Shown one piece after another: positions 1-7,895 of a stretch of 10,846 nt of DNA (the stretch's first letter is position 1; the number at the start of each line of letters is the position of its first letter). This stretch comes from Planctomycetaceae bacterium (GTDB taxonomy: Bacteria > Planctomycetota > Planctomycetia > Planctomycetales > Planctomycetaceae). The stretch is from positions 1 through 10,846 of the forward strand of contig JALTOP010000455.1 of assembly GCA_027000105.1 (NCBI GenBank), read 5' to 3'. Under the pieces are notes generated by a model that did not search any database, was not told where the DNA came from, and saw nothing but the letters and a program-made list of their open reading frames with translations. Position numbers and translations under genes: made by a program.

Positions 1-450
1 ACGATGAATCCAATTCTGTTCATGGAAATACTGCAAGGCTTCGCCCATTTGAATCATCCATTTCAGGCAGTAGTTTTTCATCGTCTCGTTTTGCATTTCG
101 ATAAACTGCAACAAACCGATCCCATCTATATATTCCATGATCAGAAATGGTTTATCTTCCGTGTTTATTCCATATTCCATGGTTTCGACAATATGCCGGT
201 GTTTCAAACTGACAGCGATTTCTCCCTCCGAGGGGCGTGCTCCTTTGGGGAATCGCTGATTGATTTTCTGTTGCTTTTCCGGATCGATGATTTTTATTGC
301 GACCGTCTTTGCTGTCTGGCGATCTTTCGCTTTCCAGACATCCGACATCGTTCCCGTTCCCATTTTCGAAATCATTTCAAAACGGGAAATCAAATTAACG
401 CGATCATCAACAGGCTTTTCCCGTTGAAACCATTTCTTCAGTATCCGCAT
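1..450 (-). CDS. Ser/Thr protein kinase, N-terminal part (cut by window edge)
   Basis: Eukaryote-like (Hanks-type) protein kinase that would transfer ATP phosphate to Ser/Thr of target proteins. 150 residues are visible. The glycine-rich loop is GTGTMSDVWKA (residues 31-41), the ATP-anchoring lysine is in VAIK (K53), the likely helix-C glutamate is E75, the hinge is LIMEYIDG (103-110), and the last residues read YFHEQNWIHR (141-150). The catalytic HRD Asp would therefore be the next codon outside the window, so activity cannot be judged here. The ATG at 450 is preceded by AGGAAG a few bases upstream. An in-frame TAA lies 17 codons upstream, and a TTG ten codons upstream is the only alternative start. 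The N-terminus goes almost straight into the kinase fold. Membrane segments or sensor domains, common after the kinase domain in planctomycetes, would lie outside. The kinase identification is firm; the substrate is unknown. Confidence 0.93.
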   Translation of the reverse strand, partial: MRILKKWFQREKPVDDRVNLISRFEMISKMGTGTMSDVWKAKDRQTAKTVAIKIIDPEKQQKINQRFPKGARPSEGEIAVSLKHRHIVETMEYGINTEDKPFLIMEYIDGIGLLQFIEMQNETMKNYCLKWMIQMGEALQYFHEQNWIHR

Positions 451-540
451 ATCTTCCTGGGCAATCTGGTGTCGAATTTTCAATCTATTTCCGAACGTTT
501 ACTTCCGGACAGTTTTTTGTGCTGGATGAAAGGCCCTTGT

Positions 541-578
541 TTCAGAATACCTCTGCTTGTTCAGAATGCCTCTGTCTG
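541..578. repeat. 19-nt tandem near-repeat
   Basis: Two adjacent 19-nt units, 541-559 and 560-578, both begin TTCAGAAT and share CCTCTG. They differ at three positions. They lie about 90-130 bases upstream of the kinase start codon. The duplication may be simple slippage or a pair of regulator sites; nothing in the sequence decides between these. Confidence 0.75.
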
Positions 579-721
579 TAGAGTGGGTGTGGTTCGCAAC
601 TCCAGGAACTGGGCCAGCTAACAAAGTCGCTGAAGTTCCCCAAGTTACTGAAGTCATCAAAGTAGCCAATCGGCACAGAAGCAGCGGACAGGATGAGTCG
701 GCATGCCGGGAACCGGGCGGT

Positions 722-743
722 ATTGCTATCACATTGCTATCAC
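722..743. repeat. 11-nt perfect tandem duplication
   Basis: ATTGCTATCAC occurs twice in direct succession (722-732 and 733-743). It is probably a recent slippage duplication in non-coding DNA. Because 11 is not a multiple of three, it would shift any reading frame across it, which argues against the weak open frames here being genes. Confidence 0.85.
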
Positions 744-914
744 AATGGCAGACGGAAACCTCCGCCCTCCCTCCGGGAAAATGTTCTTGAACAAATGGGG
801 GATTCCTTTATCTGTAATCTGCTATAATATATAGCTTATGGCAGACTGTTTGGAAATCGCCCCATCAAAATTTTCCTGTCAACGACATTAACTCTGTCGA
901 CAACATCAATCCAA

Positions 915-1775
915 TCAACGATGAGCAAACGCATTCTCCAATAATGATCGATCGATCTGTTCGGGAGCCTCTCCCCTGGAAGCAAACAGATACAAAGCCG
1001 CAATCACAATACTGCTCAAAGTCGTCGAAACGAGCGAGATCAGCAGAATCGAGATGATCGCAGTAACGATGAGAATGATCCCCAGCAGAACGTATTCGCT
1101 GAAAATTGCGACGATCCCCCCGATCAGCACGAAAACTGCTGCAAGATTCGGAATGAATGTCAACAGACCGATCCCAAAATTGCTCACCAGCGATTCTCCC
1201 CAGTTTTTCCGGAGAATGGTGGCCGAGCGTTTCAGGGCTTCGATTGGCCCTGTTTTTTCGACAACCAACACCGGAACCACAAAGTAGGAGGCGATTGCCC
1301 AAGCCGTTCCCAGAATCGCGGCCACTATCTGTCCCATCCTTTTCGACTGGGATTCAATCACTTTGAGAATCACCCCGACTGTCGCGGAAACCAAAGCCCA
1401 GGCAGCAATTTGGGGGAGTCGCCTGCTCGCCGCGGACAAGCCATCCGAGAGGGTCGGGTTGCCCCCCTGAAATCGAATAATTGCGCAAGAAATCAAGGCG
1501 GAGTTGAAAAAAACAATCACAAAATGATTCACAAAATAGAAAGCAAACAAAATGACGTAAACAACAGGACTATCCAACTGTTCCTGATTTATCTGTCCGT
1601 CATTCAGAAGTACTTCCAGGTAGCCACTTCCGAATAGGGGAACGACAAAACTGGCCATCACCAACAGGCAGCAAAACCCACTGATTAACGGGAACAGAAG
1701 CAACTCCATATCCAGAATCAGCACTCGCCAACTCTGTTTGGCCAACGCCCAACCATTCGCCATCCTGCCAAACAT
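915..1775 (-). CDS. Multi-pass membrane protein, DUF6159-like
   Basis: A 286-residue integral membrane protein of unknown biochemical role. Hydrophobic segments lie at about residues 25-48, 71-101, 121-141, 149-173, 200-226, 228-250 and 252-266, so six or seven membrane spans are likely. The N-terminal pattern MFGRMANGWALAKQSW, the run NPTLSDGLSAASRRLPQIAA (106-125) and the segment from VVPVLVVEKTGPIEALKRSA (166-185) to NWGES are, from memory, typical of the DUF6159 family. The frame is open from an ATG at 1868, but I choose the ATG at 1775. It is preceded by AAAGGGGG at good spacing, begins exactly where family-like sequence begins, and lies downstream of a promoter at 1848-1876 that would exclude the upstream ATG from the transcript. 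The extra 31 residues are polar and unlike a signal sequence. The membrane assignment is firm; the family name is less certain. Confidence 0.85.
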   Translation of the reverse strand: MFGRMANGWALAKQSWRVLILDMELLLFPLISGFCCLLVMASFVVPLFGSGYLEVLLNDGQINQEQLDSPVVYVILFAFYFVNHFVIVFFNSALISCAIIRFQGGNPTLSDGLSAASRRLPQIAAWALVSATVGVILKVIESQSKRMGQIVAAILGTAWAIASYFVVPVLVVEKTGPIEALKRSATILRKNWGESLVSNFGIGLLTFIPNLAAVFVLIGGIVAIFSEYVLLGIILIVTAIISILLISLVSTTLSSIVIAALYLFASRGEAPEQIDRSLLENAFAHR

Positions 1776-1847
1776 ACCAAGCCCCCTTTCGTACCAGTGA
1801 TTCTTGAGCCCCATGTTTTTCGAACCGCCGTGTCGTACTTCAAAACA

Positions 1848-1876
1848 ACCATAACGAATATCAGACATGTGGTCAA
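1848..1876 (-). promoter_or_regulatory. Predicted sigma-70-type promoter for the DUF6159-like gene
   Basis: On the minus strand, TTGACC (1876-1871) and TATGGT (1853-1848) are separated by exactly 17 bases. The -35 box has five of six consensus bases and the -10 box four of six. Transcription would begin near 1841, about 65 bases before the chosen start codon at 1775. This is a prediction from sequence only. Confidence 0.5.
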
Positions 1877-2683
1877 ATAGCCACCCATTTTGCCTGAGCG
1901 GTCAGTTGTGATGCCGAGGCCTGCCTTGAGTAGGTGTACATAATAGACTTGCCTCTCTTCATTTTCTGCATAATTTGCAAAGATAACGTGTTTATTTTCG
2001 ATCTCGCAGGAACGACATTTCCCTCGCTGGCAAAAAAGAGAGGCGGGTTCCTGTTATTCTGTACTGGGCGGGCCATTCCGATCGATTGGGCGGAAAAAGT
2101 CCGATATTTCAAGCGGAAGTGGCCCCGAATGGCTTGAGAGAAAAATGTGATGGATTGCCAAAAAAGGGGAATTTGTGCCGGTTTTAACGAAAGGAATACA
2201 TTTCCTAATGTCGAAGAAGAGAGATAAGCGGAGAATTTTCCGGAATCGATCTTCCCATGCGGAGTCGCTTTCGCTACTTTCCGCGTCACAATTCATACCT
2301 TCGGGAGTTCTTTTCCGAAAATATCCTGCCATTTGAGTCTTGTTCAGACATTAAACATACGTTTGATAATCGGTTCCGTCAGCTATTGGGCTGTTTGGAT
2401 TCCCTTCCTTTCCAACTCTAATTCCTTCCGTTGACCAGTTTTTTTCTGTTTGCAGGTTTGTCTGCACATAACAGGAACATGACCTGTCCCCAAACATATC
2501 CTGTTCAAAGTAACGAAAACCGCTTTTGTCACATTCCAGGACAAATCCGGCTTTACGATATTCCCATCCTTTTCCCCTGATTCCAGGTGAGGTTTGTATT
2601 GGACGATTTCGTGCAGTACATAGGCAACAGGGCACGCCCGCATGATTAAAACCAGGAATACATCCGACTGTTCGAGCCTCACC

Positions 2684-2755
2684 TCCAGAAGCTGGTTGTG
2701 TGATTCGGATAGCGTATCGACTCTCCACAACCACTCTGGAACAGCCACGCCTGTT
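2684..2755 (+). other. Two consecutive hairpins in the probable leader of the surface-protein gene
   Basis: The first hairpin pairs TCCAG (2684-2688) with CTGGA (2736-2740), and GGTTGTG (2694-2700) with CACAACC (2726-2732), with small internal loops between the two helices. The second is AACAG-CCACGC-CTGTT (2740-2755). They lie 85-155 bases before the chosen start codon. They could be a leader RNA structure, but no T-tract follows, so they are not an intrinsic terminator. Without relatives to compare, chance pairing cannot be excluded. Confidence 0.35.
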
Positions 2756-2839
2756 GCAGGTGAATACGATCAATTCGTACCGGGATTACCAGGTCGAACC
2801 GAGCGATATTCCTGTCAAACGCAATACATGATATCAGCT

Positions 2840-5800
2840 ATGAGCAAACGCCTTTTCTCGACTGCTGTTTCCCAGCAGGGATTCCGGATCAGTTCCTTGT
2901 TTCGAGTAACAGTTCTCCTGTTATTGTCGCTCGGAATTGGCACAACGGCTGCAGCACAAGGTCTGCATTTTGCAAACGGGGGAAATTCGGGCAATCGTGG
3001 AGAAATCGTTCAGACTCAGGGGCAGCAGTCAGCCGCCTATTCCATCGGGGCCCGGGAACCGGATTACTATGCGATAAACGGAGCTGGCAATCGTTCCAGT
3101 TCTGGTGATCGCGGCTTTGGTTGGTGGGGACGAACTGGATACACCACCGGTCCTGCTCTTGGCCGCGAAGAGTCCCTTCTGTTCTTCGAGACGATGCCCT
3201 ATCTGTTTTGGGAAGAAACAATGTTTCTTTCCGATTTGAGGTTGTATCGATTGAACAGTGGTCGCCTGGGCGGAAGTGTTGGCGTTGGGGCCAGGCATTA
3301 TTTCCGACAGTGGGATCGTACATTCGGTGCCATCATGTGGTACGATATCGACGCCACCTACAAGGATGATTTCCAGGCGACAACCATTTCTCTCGAATCG
3401 CGCGGGAATATCGACTGGTTGGCCAATATCTATCTTCCGTTCGATACGCGAACACAGCAGGTCGGTCTCGATTTCGTAGCGGATTCCCAACGATTTTCCG
3501 GCAATAACGTACTGTTCGATCAGATTCGAACCTCCGGGTTTTCTCTGAAAGGTTTCGATACGGAATTTGGGGCTCCGATTGGCCTCGAATTTGCCCGACG
3601 GTTCGACATGAGGGCTTACGCAGGTTTCTATCGTTTTGATCATCCCGCTCTCGATAGCGCTTGGGGATGGAAGACTCGTCTGGAAGCGAATATCGCCAAG
3701 TATATCGATCTCAATCTGGGACTGACCGATGATAAAATATTCGACACACGGGTCAGTTTCACGGCTTCCTGGACGCTTGATCCGAATGGTGAAGTTGGCG
3801 AACGGGCCAGCACCTGGGATCGGATGGTTCTGCCGCCGACCCGATTGTGGACAATTCCGAAAGCGGAAGTGGGTGTGCTCGAAGCAGGGAATGTTGTCAT
3901 CAATCCTGTAACCGGGACCCCGCTTCGTATTCTTCACGTCAACAACAACCCGGCATTAAACCCTGGTGTGGATGCTCCAGGAGCGGGGACGGTGTTGACA
4001 CCATTCGACACGATCGATCACGCGGTCAACGGAGTTAACGCACCGGGAATCGACACTTACGATATTCTTTACGTACACAGTGGCTCCTCGTACAACGGCG
4101 AACCCGGAATCGTTGTTCCTGAAGGGAAACGATTCCTGGGCGGCGGCGACCGTGTCGAACACTTGATCAGCTATAATGGCTTCACCACGGCGAGATTGCC
4201 ACGTGCGATCGGTAACTACAGCAATCATGCCACTTCACCGGATAATGTTTTTGATCCCCGTCCTGTCTTTACCAACCTCGGTGCTCCTTTGGGGCTTGGT
4301 GTTACATTTGATACTCTGGCCAGTCTCGGTGGTACGGTTACCTCGAATGCACTCACTGAATTCTCCGGTTTTGTGATTGGCGATCCGAATTACGCTGCTC
4401 CGGCGACAACCAACGCGGATAACTGGACGAACTTCCCATTGACGACGCCGGTTGGCGGTTCATTCGGAAACGGGATCGAGTTTGTCGATTTGCCGACTGC
4501 CTTGACGCAGGTTCGATTCGTCGATTTGCACGGCTCTCGCGGAAACGGTTTGGACTTCACGAATACCACCGATACGTTCAATCTGGAAGCACTGATTGTC
4601 AACCAGTCGCAAAATCATGAAATGTCGGTCGTCGGCGGCGCTCCAGACATTACATTCCAGTCTTCAGTTCGTGGCGGAACCGGTTCGCGTGTCGATTCCC
4701 TTGTGATCAATCGGGCCAATGCGCTGGCTGTGACTGCTCCCGATGGGGCCGGAACGCCGGGGGATAATCACGATCTGTTGGTGACCGGTACAACGGGGGG
4801 CAATGTCGATTGGATCGATGTGATTACCGATGACGACGGAGGTGATGGCTTCATCTTTACCGGCGGAGCCCAAAGCGATGTCACTCTTCCGGTTTCGACA
4901 ACAATCGCCAACAGTCGCGGCAACGGTGTGGCCATTTTCGAAAACGTCGGTGGAAACTATCTCATCTCCGCAACACGAACCGATGGCCTTGTTCCGGCGG
5001 CACCATTTACAACAACCACATTAACTCCATTTGCAATCGACAACCCCACATTTAACGCCATTCAAATTGGGCGAATTACCGCAGTTCCCGATACGACCAC
5101 TGCCAGAGTCAGTTTCGTAGATGACATCAACATCATGAACTTGAATCGGAGTCTGTCCGGTTTATTCGTGGCCAATACAACTGGCGACGTCATCTTTTCC
5201 AGCAGCACCGGCCCGATGGTCATCGATTATGATGCCACTGGTCTGGTTGGAACAGCTTCCGGGATCGAATTCTTCCAGAATTTCACGGGTGATCTGACCT
5301 TCAATAACGCCGTGACAATCAACAACGCGGGAGGCGCGGGGATTCGAATTACGAACGATGATAGTAACCCGGGGACTTCACCCGGTGCTTTTCGATTCAC
5401 AGCTGCTTCGCCTGGCTTGACGATCGATGGGGCCAATGCGAATCAGGGACCGACTGGAGCAGGAATTGTCATCGGTACGGATCCTCCTGCAGGCCCCCCA
5501 AGCAACAACCTGATTGCTGGAACCGGCTACGAATCATTGGTTGAATTCGCTAATCCGGTCACTATTGATAATCGCAACGGTATGGGGCTTTGGGCAGCCA
5601 ATAACAGTGGAGAAATCAGATTCCTGGGGGCAAGCAGTAACTTCAATGCTCCAACCTCGACTGCGAATGCCCCCAATACTTCCGTCATCCGTCTTGAGAA
5701 CAACACGGGCGATATCAGCTTTATTCAGATCGACATCGGAACCGGCACCAATATCATCCTGGACTACGCAGACGATGATGACCCAACCGCAGCCGAATTG

Positions 5801-7558
5801 GCAGCGACCTTCGCAGCGATTGACATGCGGAATAACCTTGGGGAAATCAATTTGGGCTTTGTCAACTTAAGCGGAACTTCAGAGGGTGTTTTCGGGATCG
5901 ATAACAGTCGAATTACGATCGCCGGCGGCACCATCGACATGACTTTCGCAACAGGGCTGGATATCTTCACCACCGATGCGGTCGCGCTTGTTCCCACCAA
6001 TCCGATCACACGTGTCGATCTTACCCTGGATGATTTCAACAATGGTCAGACGACCGACTATGCTCTGCATTTGGCCAATGTGAAAGGAAATCTCTCAATT
6101 CTGGATGGATCGTTGATTCAGGTTATTGGCCCCGGAGTTGACAGAACAGAGAACGTGACCGCTGGGGCCAAATTCGATAATAGCGCCCTTCGGACACGGG
6201 AAACAACGGCCGGTTTGCCATTCTACGGCACCGCTCGCTCGTTGGATGTCTCCCTGACTGGTGTTGATGTAACACAGAACAGCCAGGGAATCTATGCCGA
6301 TTCCATCGACTCCCTGCGGTTGAGGGATTCGGACTACACACAGAATACGGATGAGGCGATCGACCTGGTCAATGTCCCCAGTTTCCAGGTCACCGGATCC
6401 AACTTCACCCAAAACCAGATAGCGGGTCTCTTTGCTGGAACCGGGGCTGGAACGATTCGCTCGATCATGGATCGGACGTTGAATGATACGGCCGTCGGGT
6501 TAGGAGGCGAGCCGACTTTCTACGACTTTGTTGTTGGGCCACGAACGGCTGACTTTGGCGATATTCTGGCTGGTGGAGACAGGAACACCTTCAACGACCC
6601 ACTTGCCAACTTCGCTATCATTGTAGAAAACCGTGCGGCAAACAACACTGTTGGGGTACTGGATACAGCATTCGCGAATTCTGAATCAGGCCTGATTGTC
6701 AACAACAATACCTTCACGACCCCGGCCAATACGAATGTGAGAGGGTTTATCCGTTATCGCGATGTTCTGGGGAATTCAGAGGCCAATATCGACCTGGCCA
6801 TGAATGAATTTCTCACTGCCAATGACGGTGTTGATGCGGAAATCGCCAACCCTGATATTGGTGTAATCAATATTGAACATATTTCTCTTGATACCGAAAA
6901 CAATGATAACCTCGTGTTCAATGCGATCGATAATCGCATGGTTCTCCAGGAAAATGGCTCGGTTGCCTTCCGAATTACTGATTCAGGTGATGGAACAGCC
7001 TTCATTGCAATCGGCGACACCCCCGATGATGCCTTGACCGAGGGACTCGATCCTCAAGCTGATGCCATTCGCGTTGATCCCGTTACGGGAAATCTGATTC
7101 TCAACCCGGATATCGAAATTGCTGATACCTTTGATGCCGCCTTTGTGTTCAATCTGGAAACGGAGGCAACCGTTGACATCAGCGATCTGGAAATCCACAT
7201 GATCGAAGATGCAGATGGTGGCGGTGCAGGAAATGTAGAAGACCAGACAGTCTTCCTGTTTGAAAATATCTCTGGAACAACGTCGATTAATCTTTCCGGA
7301 AACACCATCCTGTTTGAAGATGCGAACGCATTTGTCAATCCGGGCAACGGTGCTCTCGGGGTGAATAACAATATGCAGGTTACACAATTCGATGCCGTCA
7401 GTGGCGATGTGACTCTTTCTTCACCACTGAATAACCAGGTGGGGGTCAACGTGGGAGGCAATATCTTCCTGCTGACCAACCCGGCGTTGTTGTTCCAGGC
7501 ACCGAATTCCGCCAACTTTATCGGACAGTTCCAGTTCAACAACATATTCGTGCCTTAA
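2840..7558 (+). CDS. Giant inverse-autotransporter-like surface protein with beta-helix passenger
   Basis: A 1572-residue secreted outer-membrane/surface protein. Residues 1-39 form a signal peptide: a basic N-terminus, the hydrophobic core VTVLLLLSLGIGTTA and a likely cut after AAA or AAAQ. Residues about 111-310 form alternating amphipathic strands (ETMPYLF, GGSVGVGARHYF, GAIMWYDIDA, WLANIYLPF, FARRFDMRAYAGFYRF, VSFTASWTL), as in the inverse autotransporter beta-domain of intimin/invasin proteins. Residues from about 366 on read as a right-handed parallel beta-helix: the first turns have the DUF1565-like pattern LTPFDTIDHAVNGV, DILYVHSG, GIVVPEGKRFLGGG. About 1200 residues of Asn/Gly/Asp/Thr-rich turns follow. 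The barrel-first order matches inverse autotransporters, which export a C-terminal passenger. The ATG at 2840 is chosen because the signal peptide begins there. An ATG at 2828 is equally possible; the frame also extends to 2642, but that part is polar, has three cysteines and precedes the signal peptide. No strong Shine-Dalgarno is seen. Adhesion or surface-structure function is inferred; the ligand is unknown. Confidence 0.85.
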   Translation: MSKRLFSTAVSQQGFRISSLFRVTVLLLLSLGIGTTAAAQGLHFANGGNSGNRGEIVQTQGQQSAAYSIGAREPDYYAINGAGNRSSSGDRGFGWWGRTGYTTGPALGREESLLFFETMPYLFWEETMFLSDLRLYRLNSGRLGGSVGVGARHYFRQWDRTFGAIMWYDIDATYKDDFQATTISLESRGNIDWLANIYLPFDTRTQQVGLDFVADSQRFSGNNVLFDQIRTSGFSLKGFDTEFGAPIGLEFARRFDMRAYAGFYRFDHPALDSAWGWKTRLEANIAKYIDLNLGLTDDKIFDTRVSFTASWTLDPNGEVGERASTWDRMVLPPTRLWTIPKAEVGVLEAGNVVINPVTGTPLRILHVNNNPALNPGVDAPGAGTVLTPFDTIDHAVNGVNAPGIDTYDILYVHSGSSYNGEPGIVVPEGKRFLGGGDRVEHLISYNGFTTARLPRAIGNYSNHATSPDNVFDPRPVFTNLGAPLGLGVTFDTLASLGGTVTSNALTEFSGFVIGDPNYAAPATTNADNWTNFPLTTPVGGSFGNGIEFVDLPTALTQVRFVDLHGSRGNGLDFTNTTDTFNLEALIVNQSQNHEMSVVGGAPDITFQSSVRGGTGSRVDSLVINRANALAVTAPDGAGTPGDNHDLLVTGTTGGNVDWIDVITDDDGGDGFIFTGGAQSDVTLPVSTTIANSRGNGVAIFENVGGNYLISATRTDGLVPAAPFTTTTLTPFAIDNPTFNAIQIGRITAVPDTTTARVSFVDDINIMNLNRSLSGLFVANTTGDVIFSSSTGPMVIDYDATGLVGTASGIEFFQNFTGDLTFNNAVTINNAGGAGIRITNDDSNPGTSPGAFRFTAASPGLTIDGANANQGPTGAGIVIGTDPPAGPPSNNLIAGTGYESLVEFANPVTIDNRNGMGLWAANNSGEIRFLGASSNFNAPTSTANAPNTSVIRLENNTGDISFIQIDIGTGTNIILDYADDDDPTAAELAATFAAIDMRNNLGEINLGFVNLSGTSEGVFGIDNSRITIAGGTIDMTFATGLDIFTTDAVALVPTNPITRVDLTLDDFNNGQTTDYALHLANVKGNLSILDGSLIQVIGPGVDRTENVTAGAKFDNSALRTRETTAGLPFYGTARSLDVSLTGVDVTQNSQGIYADSIDSLRLRDSDYTQNTDEAIDLVNVPSFQVTGSNFTQNQIAGLFAGTGAGTIRSIMDRTLNDTAVGLGGEPTFYDFVVGPRTADFGDILAGGDRNTFNDPLANFAIIVENRAANNTVGVLDTAFANSESGLIVNNNTFTTPANTNVRGFIRYRDVLGNSEANIDLAMNEFLTANDGVDAEIANPDIGVINIEHISLDTENNDNLVFNAIDNRMVLQENGSVAFRITDSGDGTAFIAIGDTPDDALTEGLDPQADAIRVDPVTGNLILNPDIEIADTFDAAFVFNLETEATVDISDLEIHMIEDADGGGAGNVEDQTVFLFENISGTTSINLSGNTILFEDANAFVNPGNGALGVNNNMQVTQFDAVSGDVTLSSPLNNQVGVNVGGNIFLLTNPALLFQAPNSANFIGQFQFNNIFVP

Positions 7559-7598
7559 CAGTTCGTTGCTGCAAGGGAGTATGACATAAGCAGTTTTC

Positions 7599-7680
7599 AA
7601 ACGGGGAAAGGTGTTATTTCCCTGCCAGTTTTGACATTCAACAAGAAGGCAATCAGAAAATTGACAGGGTTCCCCCGTTT
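7599..7680 (+). terminator. Nested inverted repeat after the surface-protein gene, possible terminator or structured RNA
   Basis: The outer arms are AAACGGGGAA (7599-7608) and TTCCCCCGTTT (7670-7680), complementary with one bulged C. The inner arms are CCCTGCCAGTTTT (7620-7632) and AAAATTGACAGGG (7657-7669): thirteen positions with one mismatch and one G-T pair, and a 24-nt loop. A small competing hairpin, GGGAAA-GGTGTTA-TTTCCC, occupies 7604-7622. The structure begins 40 bases after the stop codon. Only short T runs follow, so a classic intrinsic terminator is not certain. It could also act as a 3' stabilising element or as the start of the repeat element that follows. Confidence 0.45.
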
Positions 7681-7691
7681 ATATCAGACGA

Positions 7692-7775
7692 CCCAGCACG
7701 GCTGGTCTGATCTGACCGCTGTAACTGAAATGAGATTTTCAAAAGATTTCGCACCGTTCGTAAACTTTAACCGTT
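7692..7775 (+). repeat. 84-bp dispersed intergenic repeat, copy A
   Basis: This segment aligns without gaps to 10532-10615, with 74 of 84 positions identical by hand count. The two ends are best kept: CCCAGCACGGCTGGTCTG at the left, and GCACCGTTCGTAA followed by CTTTAACCGTT at the right. The left end holds a hairpin, CCAGC-ACG-GCTGG, which in this copy can be lengthened by CAGAC/GTCTG pairing across a bulge. The copy lies just after the nested inverted repeat and before the BBP7 gene. It resembles no insertion-sequence end I know. A REP-like element, a regulatory RNA module or a relic of a mobile element are all possible. Confidence 0.8.
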
Positions 7776-7895
7776 GGTAGTACAGATGAACCAGACTGTC
7801 AGCATGGCTCGTTCTGTATTCCGACTACTGAACCTGGGAGCTATGACGAGGCGTTGTGCGTGACGCAACCCGGACAATCGTAGTGAGAACAATAA

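Larger units (their letters stand above)
451..914. other. Intergenic region without a supported gene
   Basis: This stretch lies between the start of the kinase gene and the stop of the membrane-protein gene, both on the minus strand. Short open frames exist on both strands (plus 557-790, minus 499-732), but they mirror one another, match no family I know and have no convincing ribosome binding site. What can be seen is a 19-nt tandem near-repeat (541-578), an 11-nt perfect tandem repeat (722-743) and an AT-rich hairpin, GCTATA-ATA-TATAGC, at 821-835. No T-tract terminator is evident after the membrane-protein gene. I found no strong promoter for the kinase, so read-through from the upstream gene is possible. 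Confidence 0.6.
1777..2839. other. Long divergent intergenic region (about 1 kb)
   Basis: This stretch separates the minus-strand membrane-protein gene from the plus-strand surface-protein gene. Minus-strand frames at 1873-2289, 2054-2332, 2351-2773 and 2383-2748 are open for 90-140 codons. However, they overlap each other in different frames, are rich in Cys, Arg and Ser, show no recognisable motif and have no good start signal, so I do not call them genes. Inverted repeats are visible: AACAGGA/TCCTGTT at 2470-2476 and 2499-2505, and a pair of hairpins at 2684-2755. I could not pick out a convincing promoter for the large gene. An undetected small gene or RNA is possible. Confidence 0.5.

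Noticed and set aside
4..621. 205-codon open frame on the plus strand.
   Set aside because: It is the antisense of the kinase gene over most of its length. The minus strand shows clear kinase motifs, while this frame is Phe/Arg-rich without any motif.
499..790. Two opposing 77-codon frames (minus 499-732, plus 557-790).
   Set aside because: They overlap each other, lack ribosome binding sites and known motifs, and cross an 11-nt tandem duplication that would shift the frame. The part VAEVPQVTEVIKVANRH looks protein-like but is too short to support a call.
1873..2332. Overlapping minus-strand frames of 138 and 92 codons.
   Set aside because: Different frames cover the same DNA, there is no recognisable domain, and the region holds the predicted promoter for the DUF6159-like gene.
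2351..2773. Minus-strand frames of 140 and 121 codons upstream of the large gene.
   Set aside because: Both frames are open over the same bases, no family is recognised and start signals are poor. The 121-codon frame (2383-2748) is the more protein-like and would merit a homology search, but I cannot support it.
2642..2839. 66-residue N-terminal extension of the giant surface protein.
   Set aside because: It precedes a complete signal peptide, is polar, contains three cysteines unlike the rest of the protein, and overlaps leader hairpins.
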